Assembly: GCF_002135435.1 (NCBI RefSeq)
Contig: NZ_NEGK01000009.1
Location: forward strand, 124,001-188,000
DNA from: Acinetobacter sp. ANC 3813
Lineage (GTDB): Bacteria; Pseudomonadota; Gammaproteobacteria; Pseudomonadales; Moraxellaceae
Length of the DNA stretch: 64,000 bases
Reading direction: 5' to 3'
Shown one piece after another: positions 41,019 to 49,603 of the stretch (positions within the stretch are counted from its first letter, which is position 1; each line of letters starts with the position of its first letter). Both the position numbers and the translations under genes were made by a program. The notes below the pieces were generated by a model. The model did no database searches, was not told the DNA's origin, and saw only the letters and a program-made list of their open reading frames with translations.

Positions 41019-41991
41019 TATTGGTCCGATTGCAAAAACAAGCTCTCATTTACTTTCTGACCTCATTGAAATTCTAGTAACTTTGGATTATTTCAAAAAA
41101 GGTAATGCATCAAAAAATGATATCGAAGATGTATTAAACCATAATCCCATAGATGCAGAAGAGATAACAGACGAGCTAAATAATGAAGAAGTTGAAGATG
41201 GCTCAACAAGGCAAAATAGATTCGAAACTAACATTGATGATGCTTGGTTTATGCTTAACCATAGAGCTAAAATCTATAATAATTTGTACCCGTTCAAAAT
41301 TTCAGATGAAGCTATTGAACTGAAAGAAGATTTTGCATCCCAACACTATATTTACATCCTTATTTTATTTTGCTCTAGATTAAAATCATTTAAGGCTAAA
41401 GGGATTAGGCAACTATGGGCTAAATATTTTACTCAAATTTGTAAATTTGTTATGTCAGGCATCGCTCCTCAAAATTCAATTATACGAATTTTTGATGCAA
41501 ACTCTGATGATAGAAGACTACATTATAGTACTAATCTTAAAACTGCAATTAAAATGCTTGCTGTAGAGATGTCTGTATTAATTCAAGATCAACATCTCGA
41601 AATGGAATCAACATCTGGTGATATGGGAATAGATATTGTAGCTATTTATCAATTTAAAGATGGGGTACGCACCGGTAATTTTGTTATGTTTGGACAATGT
41701 GGAGCCCAAGGAGAAAACTGGCCAGCAAAAAACTTTGAATGCCACCCTGATAAATTTAGAGCTATTTTCTCAACATATTCTCCAATTATTTCTATTATGT
41801 TTACTCCAGCTGATTATCGTACAGCAGATGGTGAATGGAACAAAATTTCCAATATTTCAGGCGGTACTGTAATTGATCGCAGGAGAATAATAAATTTATT
41901 AGAAAACTCTCAAAGCATAAAAAATTTACTAAAAGAGAGTTTATTCCCAGAGTTTATTAATGAAATTAAAAACATTAAAAACAGTCTTTAG
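40999..41991 (+). CDS. PD-(D/E)XK-like nuclease (cassette gene 2)
   Basis: 330 residues; the start may be any of the ATGs at 40999, 41005 or 41008, all in the coding end of gene 1. The N-terminal half is helical. Residues 205-245 read TSGDMGIDIVAIYQF ... GNFVMFGQCGAQGENWPAK: GxxGIDIVA followed by a strand with QCG and a downstream NWxxK resembles Mrr-type GxDxxxx...QxK active sites, but the usual QCK lysine is Gly here and a Lys (244) follows later. Its stop overlaps the convergent methyltransferase stop by four bases. Confidence 0.72.
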   Translation: MRMMSFNIGPIAKTSSHLLSDLIEILVTLDYFKKGNASKNDIEDVLNHNPIDAEEITDELNNEEVEDGSTRQNRFETNIDDAWFMLNHRAKIYNNLYPFKISDEAIELKEDFASQHYIYILILFCSRLKSFKAKGIRQLWAKYFTQICKFVMSGIAPQNSIIRIFDANSDDRRLHYSTNLKTAIKMLAVEMSVLIQDQHLEMESTSGDMGIDIVAIYQFKDGVRTGNFVMFGQCGAQGENWPAKNFECHPDKFRAIFSTYSPIISIMFTPADYRTADGEWNKISNISGGTVIDRRRIINLLENSQSIKNLLKESLFPEFINEIKNIKNSL

Positions 41992-42926
41992 ACAATGATC
42001 TGTTTAAGTCTTTTAGCTATTACTTCAAATAGTGGTGGTGGTACAGCATTCCCCACCACCTTATATTTGTTTTCAAGATTCACTTCTTCTTCACGTGGAA
42101 AAATCAGATCTCCAAAACCTTGAAGTCTGGCCGCCTCTTTATACGTAAAACGGCGCGCTGGCTCTGAGGTTGAAAACTGCCATTGATCTACGCCAACTTT
42201 CACCATATCTGGACTAACAGGGTGAAGAAGCATATGCCTTGCACTGCTTACCATGGTCCGTGAAGTTTCGTCCCACCCTCTTTTACGGTTTCGCGACATA
42301 TAGTACCAATGAAAATCATAGTTATAATATTCATTTTCACTTGGCCATAAAGGCATATTCTCGAGCGCTTCTCGAATAGAAGTTTTTGGCATCAACCCAA
42401 TGCCATGAGTAGGTTCTGGAAATTGAAACTCAAGACCATAATCACTTCGAATGCCCACGATAAAGATTCTTTTGCGCTCTTGGGCCACTCCATAATCTGA
42501 AGCATTGAGTACTTTAAATTGAACATTGTAACCAGCTTCTGAAAAGACCTTAATTTGGTCTTGCAATAGATGCTGAAACGTTGCACTGGTCATTCCAGAA
42601 ACATTTTCAACAATAAAGCCTTTTGGTTTTATGTAATTTAAAGCTCGAGCGAACTCTTTATAGAGATAATTTAATTTATTGTCGGCTTGACGCTTTCCAC
42701 CTTGGCTAAATCCTTGACAAGGATAACAGCCAGCCAATATGTCTGCAGAAGGAAAATGTTCCAACTCAGTAATGCTTTGCAAAATGTAGTCTGTTTCAGG
42801 ATGATTAGCCTCATAGACCTCTTTAGCATATGGCAAAATATCATTGGCCATAATGACGTCAAATCCGGCATTGATTAAACCTGCGTCAGAACCACCGCAG
42901 CCCGAAAAGAGTGAAACAGCTTTCAT
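41988..42926 (-). CDS. C5-cytosine DNA methyltransferase (cassette gene 3)
   Basis: 312 residues with all main motifs: I (VSLFSGCGGSDAGL), IV with catalytic Cys70 (GCYPCQGFSQGG), VI (IVENVSG, 107-109), VIII (QERKRIFIVG), a short target-recognition region (about 175-265), IX-X (RRFTYKEAARLQGFGD, GNAVPPPL). It methylates cytosine at an unknown site. Convergent with the ParB-like/nuclease pair and likely the protective half of a restriction-type system. Confidence 0.93.
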   Translation of the reverse strand: MKAVSLFSGCGGSDAGLINAGFDVIMANDILPYAKEVYEANHPETDYILQSITELEHFPSADILAGCYPCQGFSQGGKRQADNKLNYLYKEFARALNYIKPKGFIVENVSGMTSATFQHLLQDQIKVFSEAGYNVQFKVLNASDYGVAQERKRIFIVGIRSDYGLEFQFPEPTHGIGLMPKTSIREALENMPLWPSENEYYNYDFHWYYMSRNRKRGWDETSRTMVSSARHMLLHPVSPDMVKVGVDQWQFSTSEPARRFTYKEAARLQGFGDLIFPREEEVNLENKYKVVGNAVPPPLFEVIAKRLKQIIV

Positions 42927-43089
42927 TTTTTTCCTTTAGAACACTACCCTTCATAGGCATGAAACCCTACGAATAGTACATTAAGATTTAATATATCACT
43001 AGCAACTTCTTTTGATATACCTTCTAATTTATTATGAATTGGTCACTAAAAAACCTATGTGCAAAAATATAAAAAGACAAGACTAACCC

Positions 43090-43117
43090 AACCCGCCTAA
43101 ACGGTGGGTTTTCTTTT
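43090..43117 (+). terminator. Plus-strand terminator before the rightward operon
   Basis: AACCCGCC-TAAAC-GGTGGGTT (one G-T pair) followed by TTCTTTT. Separates the defence cassette from the early operon. Confidence 0.7.
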
Positions 43118-43146
43118 GCTTACTATAAAACAAAAAACAATTAAAA

Positions 43147-43197
43147 GTAGAAATAATTTCTACAATGTATTGACAATATTTCTACTTAAAGTAGTAT
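43147..43197 (+). promoter_or_regulatory. Repressor-controlled early promoter (pL/pR-like)
   Basis: TTGACA (43170-43175) and TAGTAT (43192-43197), spacing 16. The operator CTACTTAAAGTAG (43182-43194), identical to one at 39128, sits between and over the -10 box. A 17-bp dyad GTAGAAATAATTTCTAC (43147-43163) lies just upstream. Repressor binding would block the promoter directly. Confidence 0.82.
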
Positions 43198-43217
43198 TTA
43201 TTTCACCAGACAACAAA

Positions 43218-43250
43218 AAAGCGCACTGACCTGAGAAACCCGTGCGCTTT
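43218..43250 (+). terminator. Leader hairpin after the early promoter
   Basis: AAAGCGCAC / GTGCGCTTT with a 15-base loop and a short T-run, between the promoter and the first gene; possible attenuator. Confidence 0.55.
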
Positions 43251-43272
43251 TACAGAAAACTGCGAGATAAGT

Positions 43273-43701
43273 ATGAACAAAACCTTTACCCCATTCAATA
43301 GCTTTGCTGTAAGTGTATTTACAGCCAGCATCGCAATTGGCGCATTAGCATACGCATATCAGCCAGACTTTGGCAGCATGCCATCATCCAATGATCAAAT
43401 CATCCCAGCTTATAACGCTGTGGCCGCAATGCACTTCAACACTGCCAACTCAGGCACTGCAGTCGTCCGCTTAGACGGCTTTACCCTAGACGTCAGCTTT
43501 GACTTCGAACGCATCGATGACTCATACGGCGTACCCGGCAGTGAATTCACCAATGCCGAAATCACAAATCTATCTGTAGACAAAGTTATGGATACATCTG
43601 GTTATCCAATTCACGACTTTACAGACTTCAATGACCATCTCAGCATCAACCAAATGCTGGTGGCTCACATGCTCCAATACAAACTGCTGGAGGCTGCCTA
43701 A
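43273..43701 (+). CDS. Hypothetical early phage protein, 142 aa
   Basis: First gene of the rightward early operon. MNKTFTPFNSFAVSVFTASIAIGALAYAYQ is a likely signal or membrane segment; the rest (SGTAVVRLDGFTLDVSFDFERIDDS) is a small acidic beta domain. Shares one base with the next gene. Unknown function. Confidence 0.65.
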   Translation: MNKTFTPFNSFAVSVFTASIAIGALAYAYQPDFGSMPSSNDQIIPAYNAVAAMHFNTANSGTAVVRLDGFTLDVSFDFERIDDSYGVPGSEFTNAEITNLSVDKVMDTSGYPIHDFTDFNDHLSINQMLVAHMLQYKLLEAA

Positions 43702-44288
43702 TGAACAAGACTTTTGATAAACCATTCCGCGAAGACTTGGGCCTTGATGCTGCTGGCTTCCATCGTATACGCATGGGCAACACGGTTTACTGCGTGAAGA
43801 ATAATGAAATCTACATCCTAAATACTGCCGGTGAACTCAACCGCGTTGATGAAGCCACGCTTTCGGCCAAGTCTTGGATCCGCCGCAATGTAAACGAAGT
43901 ACTGGGTGCTCAGAAGATCACTGCCCGCTTCATCTGCCGCGTTAGCCACGGCTATAAGGTGGATGTGAATGGTACCGAATACATCATCAAAGTTTCTGCA
44001 GACTTTTCAAAAGGCTTCGACCGCAATGTATTTGAAAAGAATGCCCCTGTTTTCTCCTGGTTAAATTGCGTAGTGGTAGTTGAAAACGGCATGCATAAAG
44101 CCGCTCCAGCAGATCTGGTCAATTCATTGCCATTTCAAACTGCAGTTAAAAGCGTATTGAACCCGCAGCGCAAACTGGATCGTGTGACCCGTCACCACAG
44201 CTTCACGCGCTGGAATTCACGCCATGAGTGCGAGCAGTACAAGATTGCAAAACACAACACTGATGCCTTTGGCACATCTTTTAAATAA
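43701..44288 (+). CDS. Hypothetical early phage protein, 195 aa
   Basis: Starts MNKTFDKPFREDLGLDAAGFHRIRMGNTVYCVKNNEIYIL; basic, with NEVLGAQKITARFICRVSHGYKVDVNGTEYIIKVS in the middle. Starts on the last base of the gene before. No family recognised; co-expression with ERF suggests a DNA-metabolism role. Confidence 0.65.
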   Translation: MNKTFDKPFREDLGLDAAGFHRIRMGNTVYCVKNNEIYILNTAGELNRVDEATLSAKSWIRRNVNEVLGAQKITARFICRVSHGYKVDVNGTEYIIKVSADFSKGFDRNVFEKNAPVFSWLNCVVVVENGMHKAAPADLVNSLPFQTAVKSVLNPQRKLDRVTRHHSFTRWNSRHECEQYKIAKHNTDAFGTSFK

Positions 44289-44307
44289 TTGAGCTGGGAG
44301 AAATAAC

Positions 44308-45009
44308 ATGAACGCATTGCAGAAAATTCAGCTCGAATTAAAAGCGCCAAAGAGCAAATACAACTCTTTTGGTAAATACCACTACCGCAGCTGCGAAGAC
44401 ATTCTTGAAGCGGTTAAGCCTTTGCTGCAGGCAACCAACTCAACTTTGGTCATTACGGACGAATTGCAGCAAGTTGGCCCTGTCGTTGTGGTTACAGCAA
44501 AAGTCGTATTTACCGATGCAGATGGCAAAGAAACTACAGTTACAGCGCATGCTGGTGTGGAAATTGATAAGAAAGGCATGGACGTCGCGCAGACCTTTGG
44601 TACATCCAGCTCTTACGCGAGAAAGTATGCCTTGAATGGCATGTTCCTAATTGACGACACCAAAGACTACGATTCAGACGAATATCACAACCAAGTGAAC
44701 CATCAGGCGAACCGCGGTCAATCAAATCAGGGCCAGCAGCGCCAATCTGCGCCGCACAATCCGCCAGCGCAGCAGCAGGCAAATAATCCTCAGCAGAAGC
44801 CTTTAGACCAGCGCTATCAGGATGCTTTGGTGTCCATCCGTAATGCAAAAAAGCCAGAAACGTTGGATAAGGCCATCAATACCTTTGGCAATACTAAATT
44901 TAATAATCAGATTCGGCAGGCCTGCCGCGCCCGTGCAGATCAAATGGGCTGGTCAGATGCACCGCCGCAACAAAATCAAAACCAGCAGCCAAACAGCATG
45001 CACAGTTAA
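44308..45009 (+). CDS. ERF-family single-strand annealing protein
   Basis: 233 residues. IQLELKAPKSKYNSFGKYHYRSCEDILEAVKPLLQ and VDVAQTFG-type GMDVAQTFGTSSSYARKYALNGMFLIDDTKDYDSD are the ERF core. The C-terminus is Gln/Asn-rich (QGQQRQSAPHNPPAQQQ) and ends in a short helical domain. It anneals complementary strands during phage recombination and circularisation. Confidence 0.93.
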   Translation: MNALQKIQLELKAPKSKYNSFGKYHYRSCEDILEAVKPLLQATNSTLVITDELQQVGPVVVVTAKVVFTDADGKETTVTAHAGVEIDKKGMDVAQTFGTSSSYARKYALNGMFLIDDTKDYDSDEYHNQVNHQANRGQSNQGQQRQSAPHNPPAQQQANNPQQKPLDQRYQDALVSIRNAKKPETLDKAINTFGNTKFNNQIRQACRARADQMGWSDAPPQQNQNQQPNSMHS

Positions 45010-45024
45010 TTGGAGAATATATCA

Positions 45025-45951
45025 ATGAACCCTATTCTTTCAGGTACCGAAGCTTTTAATGCAATGATGGCTGGCAAGCATGTAATGTGTCGGCCTGTTG
45101 GTGACATGCTGGATTTTGATGAGCTGGACCAGTTCCCTGCAACAATCTTTGCTAAGACTGGTTTTGAGTTTTGCCTAAAATTAGAAATGATGGAAGTATC
45201 TGGCATCCGTTTTACCAAGCCATTAAATGCTCTTGAATTAAATGATGGCCAAGATATTTTTATCGTGCAGCCGACCTGCATCGTACACACCAAATATGAT
45301 GTGACTAATGCTGAAATTCAAAATAGCTTACTCAATGGATTTGTTCAGGCCGATGAAGAAAATGCCAAACTTCAGCTGCAGGCAATCGCAGATCTATTTG
45401 GCCGCGTGGTCGTGCATCCAATCGTTAAAACTGCAGAAATAAAGATCCGTAAAACACGTACTCGCAAGCTTAAAGCGGATACCGCAGCAAATGAGCAAAA
45501 TTCAATATCACATGATGTGGAAGTAAAGACTCAGCCGTCAGAAGAAGCCGTCGCTGAACCGTCAATCAGTATTGAGCTGCAAGTGCCAGCAGAAGATCTT
45601 GAATATAAAAACCTACTCAATGATTTACTGAACCGCGCGGCCATGGCCAAAACACCGACAGAGGCCACTGCCCTGACCAGCTACACCAAGTCTTGGAGTG
45701 AAGCGCAACGCAAGCCCCTGCTAGATGCCATTCATAAGCGCTTAAATGAGCTAAATCCACCTGAAAACGCTCAAGTTAAAGAGCCACCGTCATTGATGGT
45801 GCAAATTCAGAATGCTAAAGATTTGACTGAACTGGATTGCTTGGAAATTGAAGTATCTACTAGACATGCGGATATTCAGCCAAAGCTCATGGGTTATGTG
45901 AAGCGCCGCCGCTTTGAATTAGAGAATCAAGGCAGTGAGGTGGCTCAATGA
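45025..45951 (+). CDS. ERF-operon hypothetical protein, 308 aa
   Basis: Start at MNPILSGTEAFNAMMAG (GGAG nine bases upstream); a TTG at 45010 is an alternative. N-terminal 100 residues are a compact alpha-beta domain (KHVMCRPVGDMLDFDELDQFPATIFA), then a charged linker, then two similar helical segments around LNDLLNRAAMAKTPTEATALTSYTKSW and MVQIQNAKDLTELDCLEIEV that recall the C-terminal segment of the ERF protein. Function unknown. Confidence 0.65.
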   Translation: MNPILSGTEAFNAMMAGKHVMCRPVGDMLDFDELDQFPATIFAKTGFEFCLKLEMMEVSGIRFTKPLNALELNDGQDIFIVQPTCIVHTKYDVTNAEIQNSLLNGFVQADEENAKLQLQAIADLFGRVVVHPIVKTAEIKIRKTRTRKLKADTAANEQNSISHDVEVKTQPSEEAVAEPSISIELQVPAEDLEYKNLLNDLLNRAAMAKTPTEATALTSYTKSWSEAQRKPLLDAIHKRLNELNPPENAQVKEPPSLMVQIQNAKDLTELDCLEIEVSTRHADIQPKLMGYVKRRRFELENQGSEVAQ

Positions 45952-46205
45952 TTTGTCCTAAACAGCTTATCCCTGCTTTCACGATGTTTGTGGCAAGCGA
46001 TGGCTATCAGTGTGTAATCAATAAAATAATTGGTGAAACAATCTTCACCAAGGCAAATAAACCAGGACTAAAAATAGACCGGCTTGGGAACATGAATGAA
46101 GCAGCGCAAAAGCGTTATGAGCTGTTTCTCAGAATGTGGTTCAAAAAAGGCAAAGAATTCATTCTGCGCCTCCAAGCTCAAGCAGTGATGTTAAAGGTGG
46201 CGTGA
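45948..46205 (+). CDS. Hypothetical early phage protein, 85 aa
   Basis: ICPKQLIPAFTMFVASDGYQCVINKIIGETIFTKANKPGLKIDRLGN; four-base overlaps at both ends. Small basic protein of unknown function. Confidence 0.62.
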   Translation: MICPKQLIPAFTMFVASDGYQCVINKIIGETIFTKANKPGLKIDRLGNMNEAAQKRYELFLRMWFKKGKEFILRLQAQAVMLKVA

Positions 46206-46414
46206 TGGATATAAATCAATTAGATTCTGCAGAAATCGAGCTTTTAGAAGAATTCCGCGAAGAACTGGCTCCGCGCCATGTATCAGGAATGTTTTACACG
46301 ACAACATTGCCGACTGAATTAGTCACATTGTTATACGCGCTTATAAATGAAAAATTGGCTGCAGCAGATGGGTTGCCTGCGGCTGTGAAGCGTAGTTTGA
46401 AGGAGGTGTCATGA
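46205..46414 (+). CDS. Hypothetical early phage protein, 69 aa
   Basis: Start at MDINQLDSAEIELLEEF, which overlaps the previous stop; the longer frame is a shadow. Acidic helical protein. Function unknown. Confidence 0.6.
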   Translation: MDINQLDSAEIELLEEFREELAPRHVSGMFYTTTLPTELVTLLYALINEKLAAADGLPAAVKRSLKEVS

Positions 46415-46677
46415 AAACAAGCTTAGATCACGAATTATTAAAAGCCATCTATAAAGAAATGCAAGAACTTAAAAAAGCAATTCAAGTTAAAGATGAGCGC
46501 CGAGTTGGCCGCTATGAGTTTGCAAAATTACTCAATATAGAGCCAGAGACTCTAGATGCTCGAATTAGGGATAGCCGATACATTAAGCCATATAAGGATG
46601 GCCGAAAAAGCTTCTGGCTACATTCGTATGTGCAATCAGTCATTCTTGATGTAGAATTAGAAAATAAAGTCGCCTAG
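46411..46677 (+). CDS. Excisionase-like HTH protein
   Basis: 88 residues. KDERRVGRYEFAKLLNIEPETLDARIRDSRYIKPYKDGRKSFWLHSYV is a MerR/excisionase-type winged helix that reads like a Xis. It is the last phage gene before host DNA, the usual place beside the attachment site. A matching integrase is not present here. Confidence 0.65.
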   Translation: MKTSLDHELLKAIYKEMQELKKAIQVKDERRVGRYEFAKLLNIEPETLDARIRDSRYIKPYKDGRKSFWLHSYVQSVILDVELENKVA

Positions 46678-46689
46678 GGCGACTTTATT
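46663..46689 (+). terminator. Terminator at the right prophage end
   Basis: AATAAAGTCGCC-TAG-GGCGACTTTATT, a 12-bp perfect stem whose loop is the stop codon of the last phage gene. Confidence 0.8.
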
Positions 46690-46708
46690 TGTTTTAAGGA
46701 TTTTGATT

Positions 46709-46729
46709 TGTGAGTAATAGTGTGAGTAA
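46709..46729. repeat. Direct 9-bp repeats near the prophage end
   Basis: TGTGAGTAA at 46709-46717 and 46721-46729. Could be arm-type integrase or excisionase sites next to attR; not proven. Confidence 0.4.
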
Positions 46730-46770
46730 CTTGATTAAATAAACTTAATTTTCAATGTTTAGAAACATGT

Positions 46771-47238
46771 TTATTCATCAATAATATCGGCAAATTGAGC
46801 ACCCAAAACATCAGCTAAATCCTGTGGCTTTAATCCTATATCTAGCCCTCGTTTTCCGCCACTCACATACATCCGATCAAGCTGTTTTGAACTAATGCAA
46901 ATAACTGTTTTTAAACGTTTCTTTTGCCCCACAGGGCTAATCCCACCAACCAAGTAACCTGTTAGACGTTCTGCATCTTTGGGGTCAGCCATTTTGAGTT
47001 TTTTACAGCCAAACGCTGATGCAACTTTTTTTAAACTTAATTGATGATTGACGGGCAACACTGCCACAAAATAGTTTTTTTCGTCTGTTACCATCAATGT
47101 CTTAAAGACTTCTGCAACCTGAAGGCCAAGTTTTTCTGCGGCTTCTAAACCAAAGCTTTTAGCATCTGGGTCATGTTCATATTCATGAATAGAAAATTCA
47201 ATTTTTTGTGTTTTTAAAAGTTTGCAAGCTGGTGTCAT
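46771..47238 (-). CDS. ybaK: Cys-tRNA(Pro)/Cys-tRNA(Cys) deacylase YbaK
   Basis: 155 residues. Deacylase fold with [74 protein letters not shown] and [15 protein letters not shown] typical of YbaK/EbsC. It hydrolyses mischarged Cys-tRNA(Pro). First host gene right of the prophage. Confidence 0.93.
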   Translation of the reverse strand: MTPACKLLKTQKIEFSIHEYEHDPDAKSFGLEAAEKLGLQVAEVFKTLMVTDEKNYFVAVLPVNHQLSLKKVASAFGCKKLKMADPKDAERLTGYLVGGISPVGQKKRLKTVICISSKQLDRMYVSGGKRGLDIGLKPQDLADVLGAQFADIIDE

Positions 47239-47561
47239 CTTTGACTGATATTTAGCATGTGATTGTGAAATTATAAGCTTTTTAAAATGAATTGTTTAGC
47301 TTGCTTAGGCTATTTTATGTATCGAACTTTAATCATAATTCAAACCAGACCAATGCATTGATTTACCGACTATTTATTAGTGTATATACTCAAAATAATC
47401 TTTACTTGGTTTTATCCCAAGAGTTTTCCACAGATTTTGTGGACTTTTTCCCAAGATAAGCTATTGATAAATATAGAACAGAATTCAATTTGAATATTTT
47501 TAAACCAATTTGTGCAACATTCATCCTGAGCAATCTACAGAGGATGAACATTGATTTAAAA
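47239..47561. other. 323-bp intergenic region with DnaA-box-like motifs
   Basis: No gene. Around 47414-47460 are TTATCCCAA-, TTTTCCACA- and TTGTGGAC-like words in a CCACA/TGTGG dyad; these resemble DnaA boxes but are few and may be chance or a weak hairpin. Confidence 0.4.
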
Positions 47562-48269
47562 TTAAACACCTTTAACCAATAATTCTTCCGAAAAAATATA
47601 AAAATTAGAACGTTCATTAACTTTCAAATTGTAAATTGTTCTTTTAAATGTAGTGCTTAAAACATGAACTTCTTGCCCATTGGCTTTTAATGGACTAAGG
47701 GAGTTATCAGCTAAAATTGTACATAGACCATGATCGTTATATTCAAGTAGATCAAAATAGTCATCATCTGGAATGTCAAAACCTTTTCGATCAGCATCGA
47801 ATAGATTTCGAACATGATAGTTTCCAGCACACTTTGCCAATGTTGTTTCCCTTAATGGATTGACCATAAAAACTAAAGCTTCAATTTCTGAGTTCTTAGT
47901 TTGTATGATTTGTCCATTTTTTAACTCACATAAAGGTGTCCAGCCCAAATCCTTAACCAGAAACAACGCGTTTGAAGAAGCTGCTACACCATTAAGTTTT
48001 CCTTTATGGGAAAGTTGCAGTAATTTCCCCTTATGCAGTTTTGTTAGGTCTGTATTCGCCTTAACTTCAAAATAGTACAATTTCCAAATTTCTTTATCTT
48101 CAGTATACAGAATCTGATTTACAGGCTGATAATACGGCTCCCCTTGCCCAGAATCCGATTGTGATAAGACTAAATCACCCATTTTGATCTGCTCAATAGG
48201 AACTAAACCATGTTTAGTGACAATACGAGTTCCTGCAGGTAAGCCATATTCTAAATTCTGCAATATCAT
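47562..48269 (-). CDS. Orphan Hint-domain protein, likely inactive
   Basis: 235 residues. GLPAGTRIVTKHGLVPIEQIKMGDLVLS is the opening of a Hint (intein/hedgehog) domain and TIYNLKVNERSNFYIFSEELLVKG matches the YNLxVxxxxxFYV closing motif. The N-terminal nucleophile (Cys or Ser in CFxAGT) is Gly here and no terminal HN is seen, so splicing or autocleavage is doubtful. Hint domains often sit in polymorphic toxins; this one lacks toxin and signal parts, so it may be a remnant or an adapted stand-alone domain. Confidence 0.75.
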   Translation of the reverse strand: MILQNLEYGLPAGTRIVTKHGLVPIEQIKMGDLVLSQSDSGQGEPYYQPVNQILYTEDKEIWKLYYFEVKANTDLTKLHKGKLLQLSHKGKLNGVAASSNALFLVKDLGWTPLCELKNGQIIQTKNSEIEALVFMVNPLRETTLAKCAGNYHVRNLFDADRKGFDIPDDDYFDLLEYNDHGLCTILADNSLSPLKANGQEVHVLSTTFKRTIYNLKVNERSNFYIFSEELLVKGV

Positions 48270-48360
48270 TAAATATACTTCGTTATTCTCTTATCATTTT
48301 GATTATTATATTTTTATTAAATAATTCAACCACTTTACGATGTATTTCATCATCATTTAT

Positions 48361-48391
48361 AAAAAAGCCCAAACAGCTTGTTTGGGCTTTT
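48361..48391. terminator. Bidirectional terminator of alkM
   Basis: AAAAGCCCAAACA-GCT-TGTTTGGGCTTTT, 13-bp perfect stem with A/T flanks. Confidence 0.85.
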
Positions 48392-48409
48392 GAATACCTT
48401 AAATCTCGA

Positions 48410-49603
48410 TTAAGCACTTAGACCAAACTTTTTAAAGATGCTCGCACGGCGCTTCGGAGAAATATTGGCCTTGGTCAAATCACCTTCATAATGGTCATAC
48501 ACACGTTTATCCATCATCTTGAACCACAGCGATGGAATCAGTGCAGGCAGCAACATGGTTGCATAGCCGCTAGGCAGCTCTGGCGCTTCATCAAAATGGC
48601 GCAGCGCTTGGAATGGCCGTGTCGGATACGCATGATGATCTGAATGGCGCTGTAGCTGATACAGGAACAAATTCGTCACCACATTATTATTGTTCCAGCT
48701 ATGCTCAGGCATGGTACGCGCGTAGCTGCCATCCGCCTTTTCTTCACGCTTCAAACCATAATGTTCAATATAATTAATAATTTCAAATAGACTAATGCCG
48801 TAGAGCGCTTGTGTTGCCAAATACGGCGCTACCTTTTTGCCAAATAGTGAGAACATTGCGCCATGGAATCCAGCACTCATTGCCCAGCCATGAAACAGCT
48901 CATTTTCCTTGCTCCAGAAAGACAGCCCTTTACGCTTTAAACGCTGCTTTTCAATATGAACCGCAGATTTCAAACCTCCAAATACAGTTCTTGGCCAAAA
49001 CTCATAAAAGGTTTCGCCCATTTTTGAAGATGCTGGATCTTCAGGCGTTGCAGCGCGTTTATGGTGTCCATATGGATGTTCAATACGAAAATGATTATAC
49101 GCCAGCGGCGCGAGCGTCGCATGCGACCAATAATGATCCTTTTTATTTGGGCGGTGGCACAGCTCATGTGCGGTATTTACGCCAATGCCGTTGATCGCGC
49201 CCATCGATACGCCCAGCAAAATTTGGTCTAAGAATGACACGTCTTTGCGCGTCACCACATAACCTGCAAAAACATTCGCGGCCATCTGCAAAGGAATAAA
49301 TACTTTGACAATGCGGTCATAGTAAGGGTCTTGGACCAGCACTTTAATATCTTCATCTGTCGGGTTATTGTCATCAGAACCAACCAGCGCATCAATTGCA
49401 GGAATAATCACATGCAATAAAAGCGGCCCACCCATGGCAAAAACTTTTTTGGTCATTTTCGGACCAAAGTGATATCCCGCTAAAATTCCCATCCCAATCA
49501 CAGGCAATCCTGGGCTTAATAACCAGCCGTAACGTTTTTTGTCAATGGACGCGCCATTGAACTGCTGCATTTGCTCTTGATTTAATTTTGCTGGAGCATT
49601 CAT
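48410..49603 (-). CDS. alkM: Alkane 1-monooxygenase
   Basis: 397 residues. Integral membrane di-iron oxygenase with its histidine boxes: NTAHELCHR (about 143-151), EHPYGHHKRAATPEDPASS (about 172-190), NYIEHYGL and LQRHSDHHAYPTRP near the C-terminal third. Several membrane helices, first near residues 30-55. It hydroxylates n-alkanes to 1-alcohols with rubredoxin as electron donor (encoded elsewhere). Divergent from an AraC-type regulator. Confidence 0.96.
   Translation of the reverse strand: MNAPAKLNQEQMQQFNGASIDKKRYGWLLSPGLPVIGMGILAGYHFGPKMTKKVFAMGGPLLLHVIIPAIDALVGSDDNNPTDEDIKVLVQDPYYDRIVKVFIPLQMAANVFAGYVVTRKDVSFLDQILLGVSMGAINGIGVNTAHELCHRPNKKDHYWSHATLAPLAYNHFRIEHPYGHHKRAATPEDPASSKMGETFYEFWPRTVFGGLKSAVHIEKQRLKRKGLSFWSKENELFHGWAMSAGFHGAMFSLFGKKVAPYLATQALYGISLFEIINYIEHYGLKREEKADGSYARTMPEHSWNNNNVVTNLFLYQLQRHSDHHAYPTRPFQALRHFDEAPELPSGYATMLLPALIPSLWFKMMDKRVYDHYEGDLTKANISPKRRASIFKKFGLSA

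Larger units (their letters stand above)
42927..43272. other. 346-bp intergenic region between methyltransferase and early operon
   Basis: Contains a plus-strand terminator (43090-43110), two repressor-type palindromes, a TTGACA promoter and an attenuator-like hairpin. I see no gene in it. Confidence 0.7.

Noticed and set aside
44540..44848. Antisense frame inside the ERF gene
   Set aside because: Shadow of a strongly coding gene; no independent signal.
47400..47470. Chromosomal origin
   Set aside because: Only a few imperfect DnaA-like words, and none of the genes that normally surround an origin (dnaA, dnaN, gyrB, rpmH) is present.
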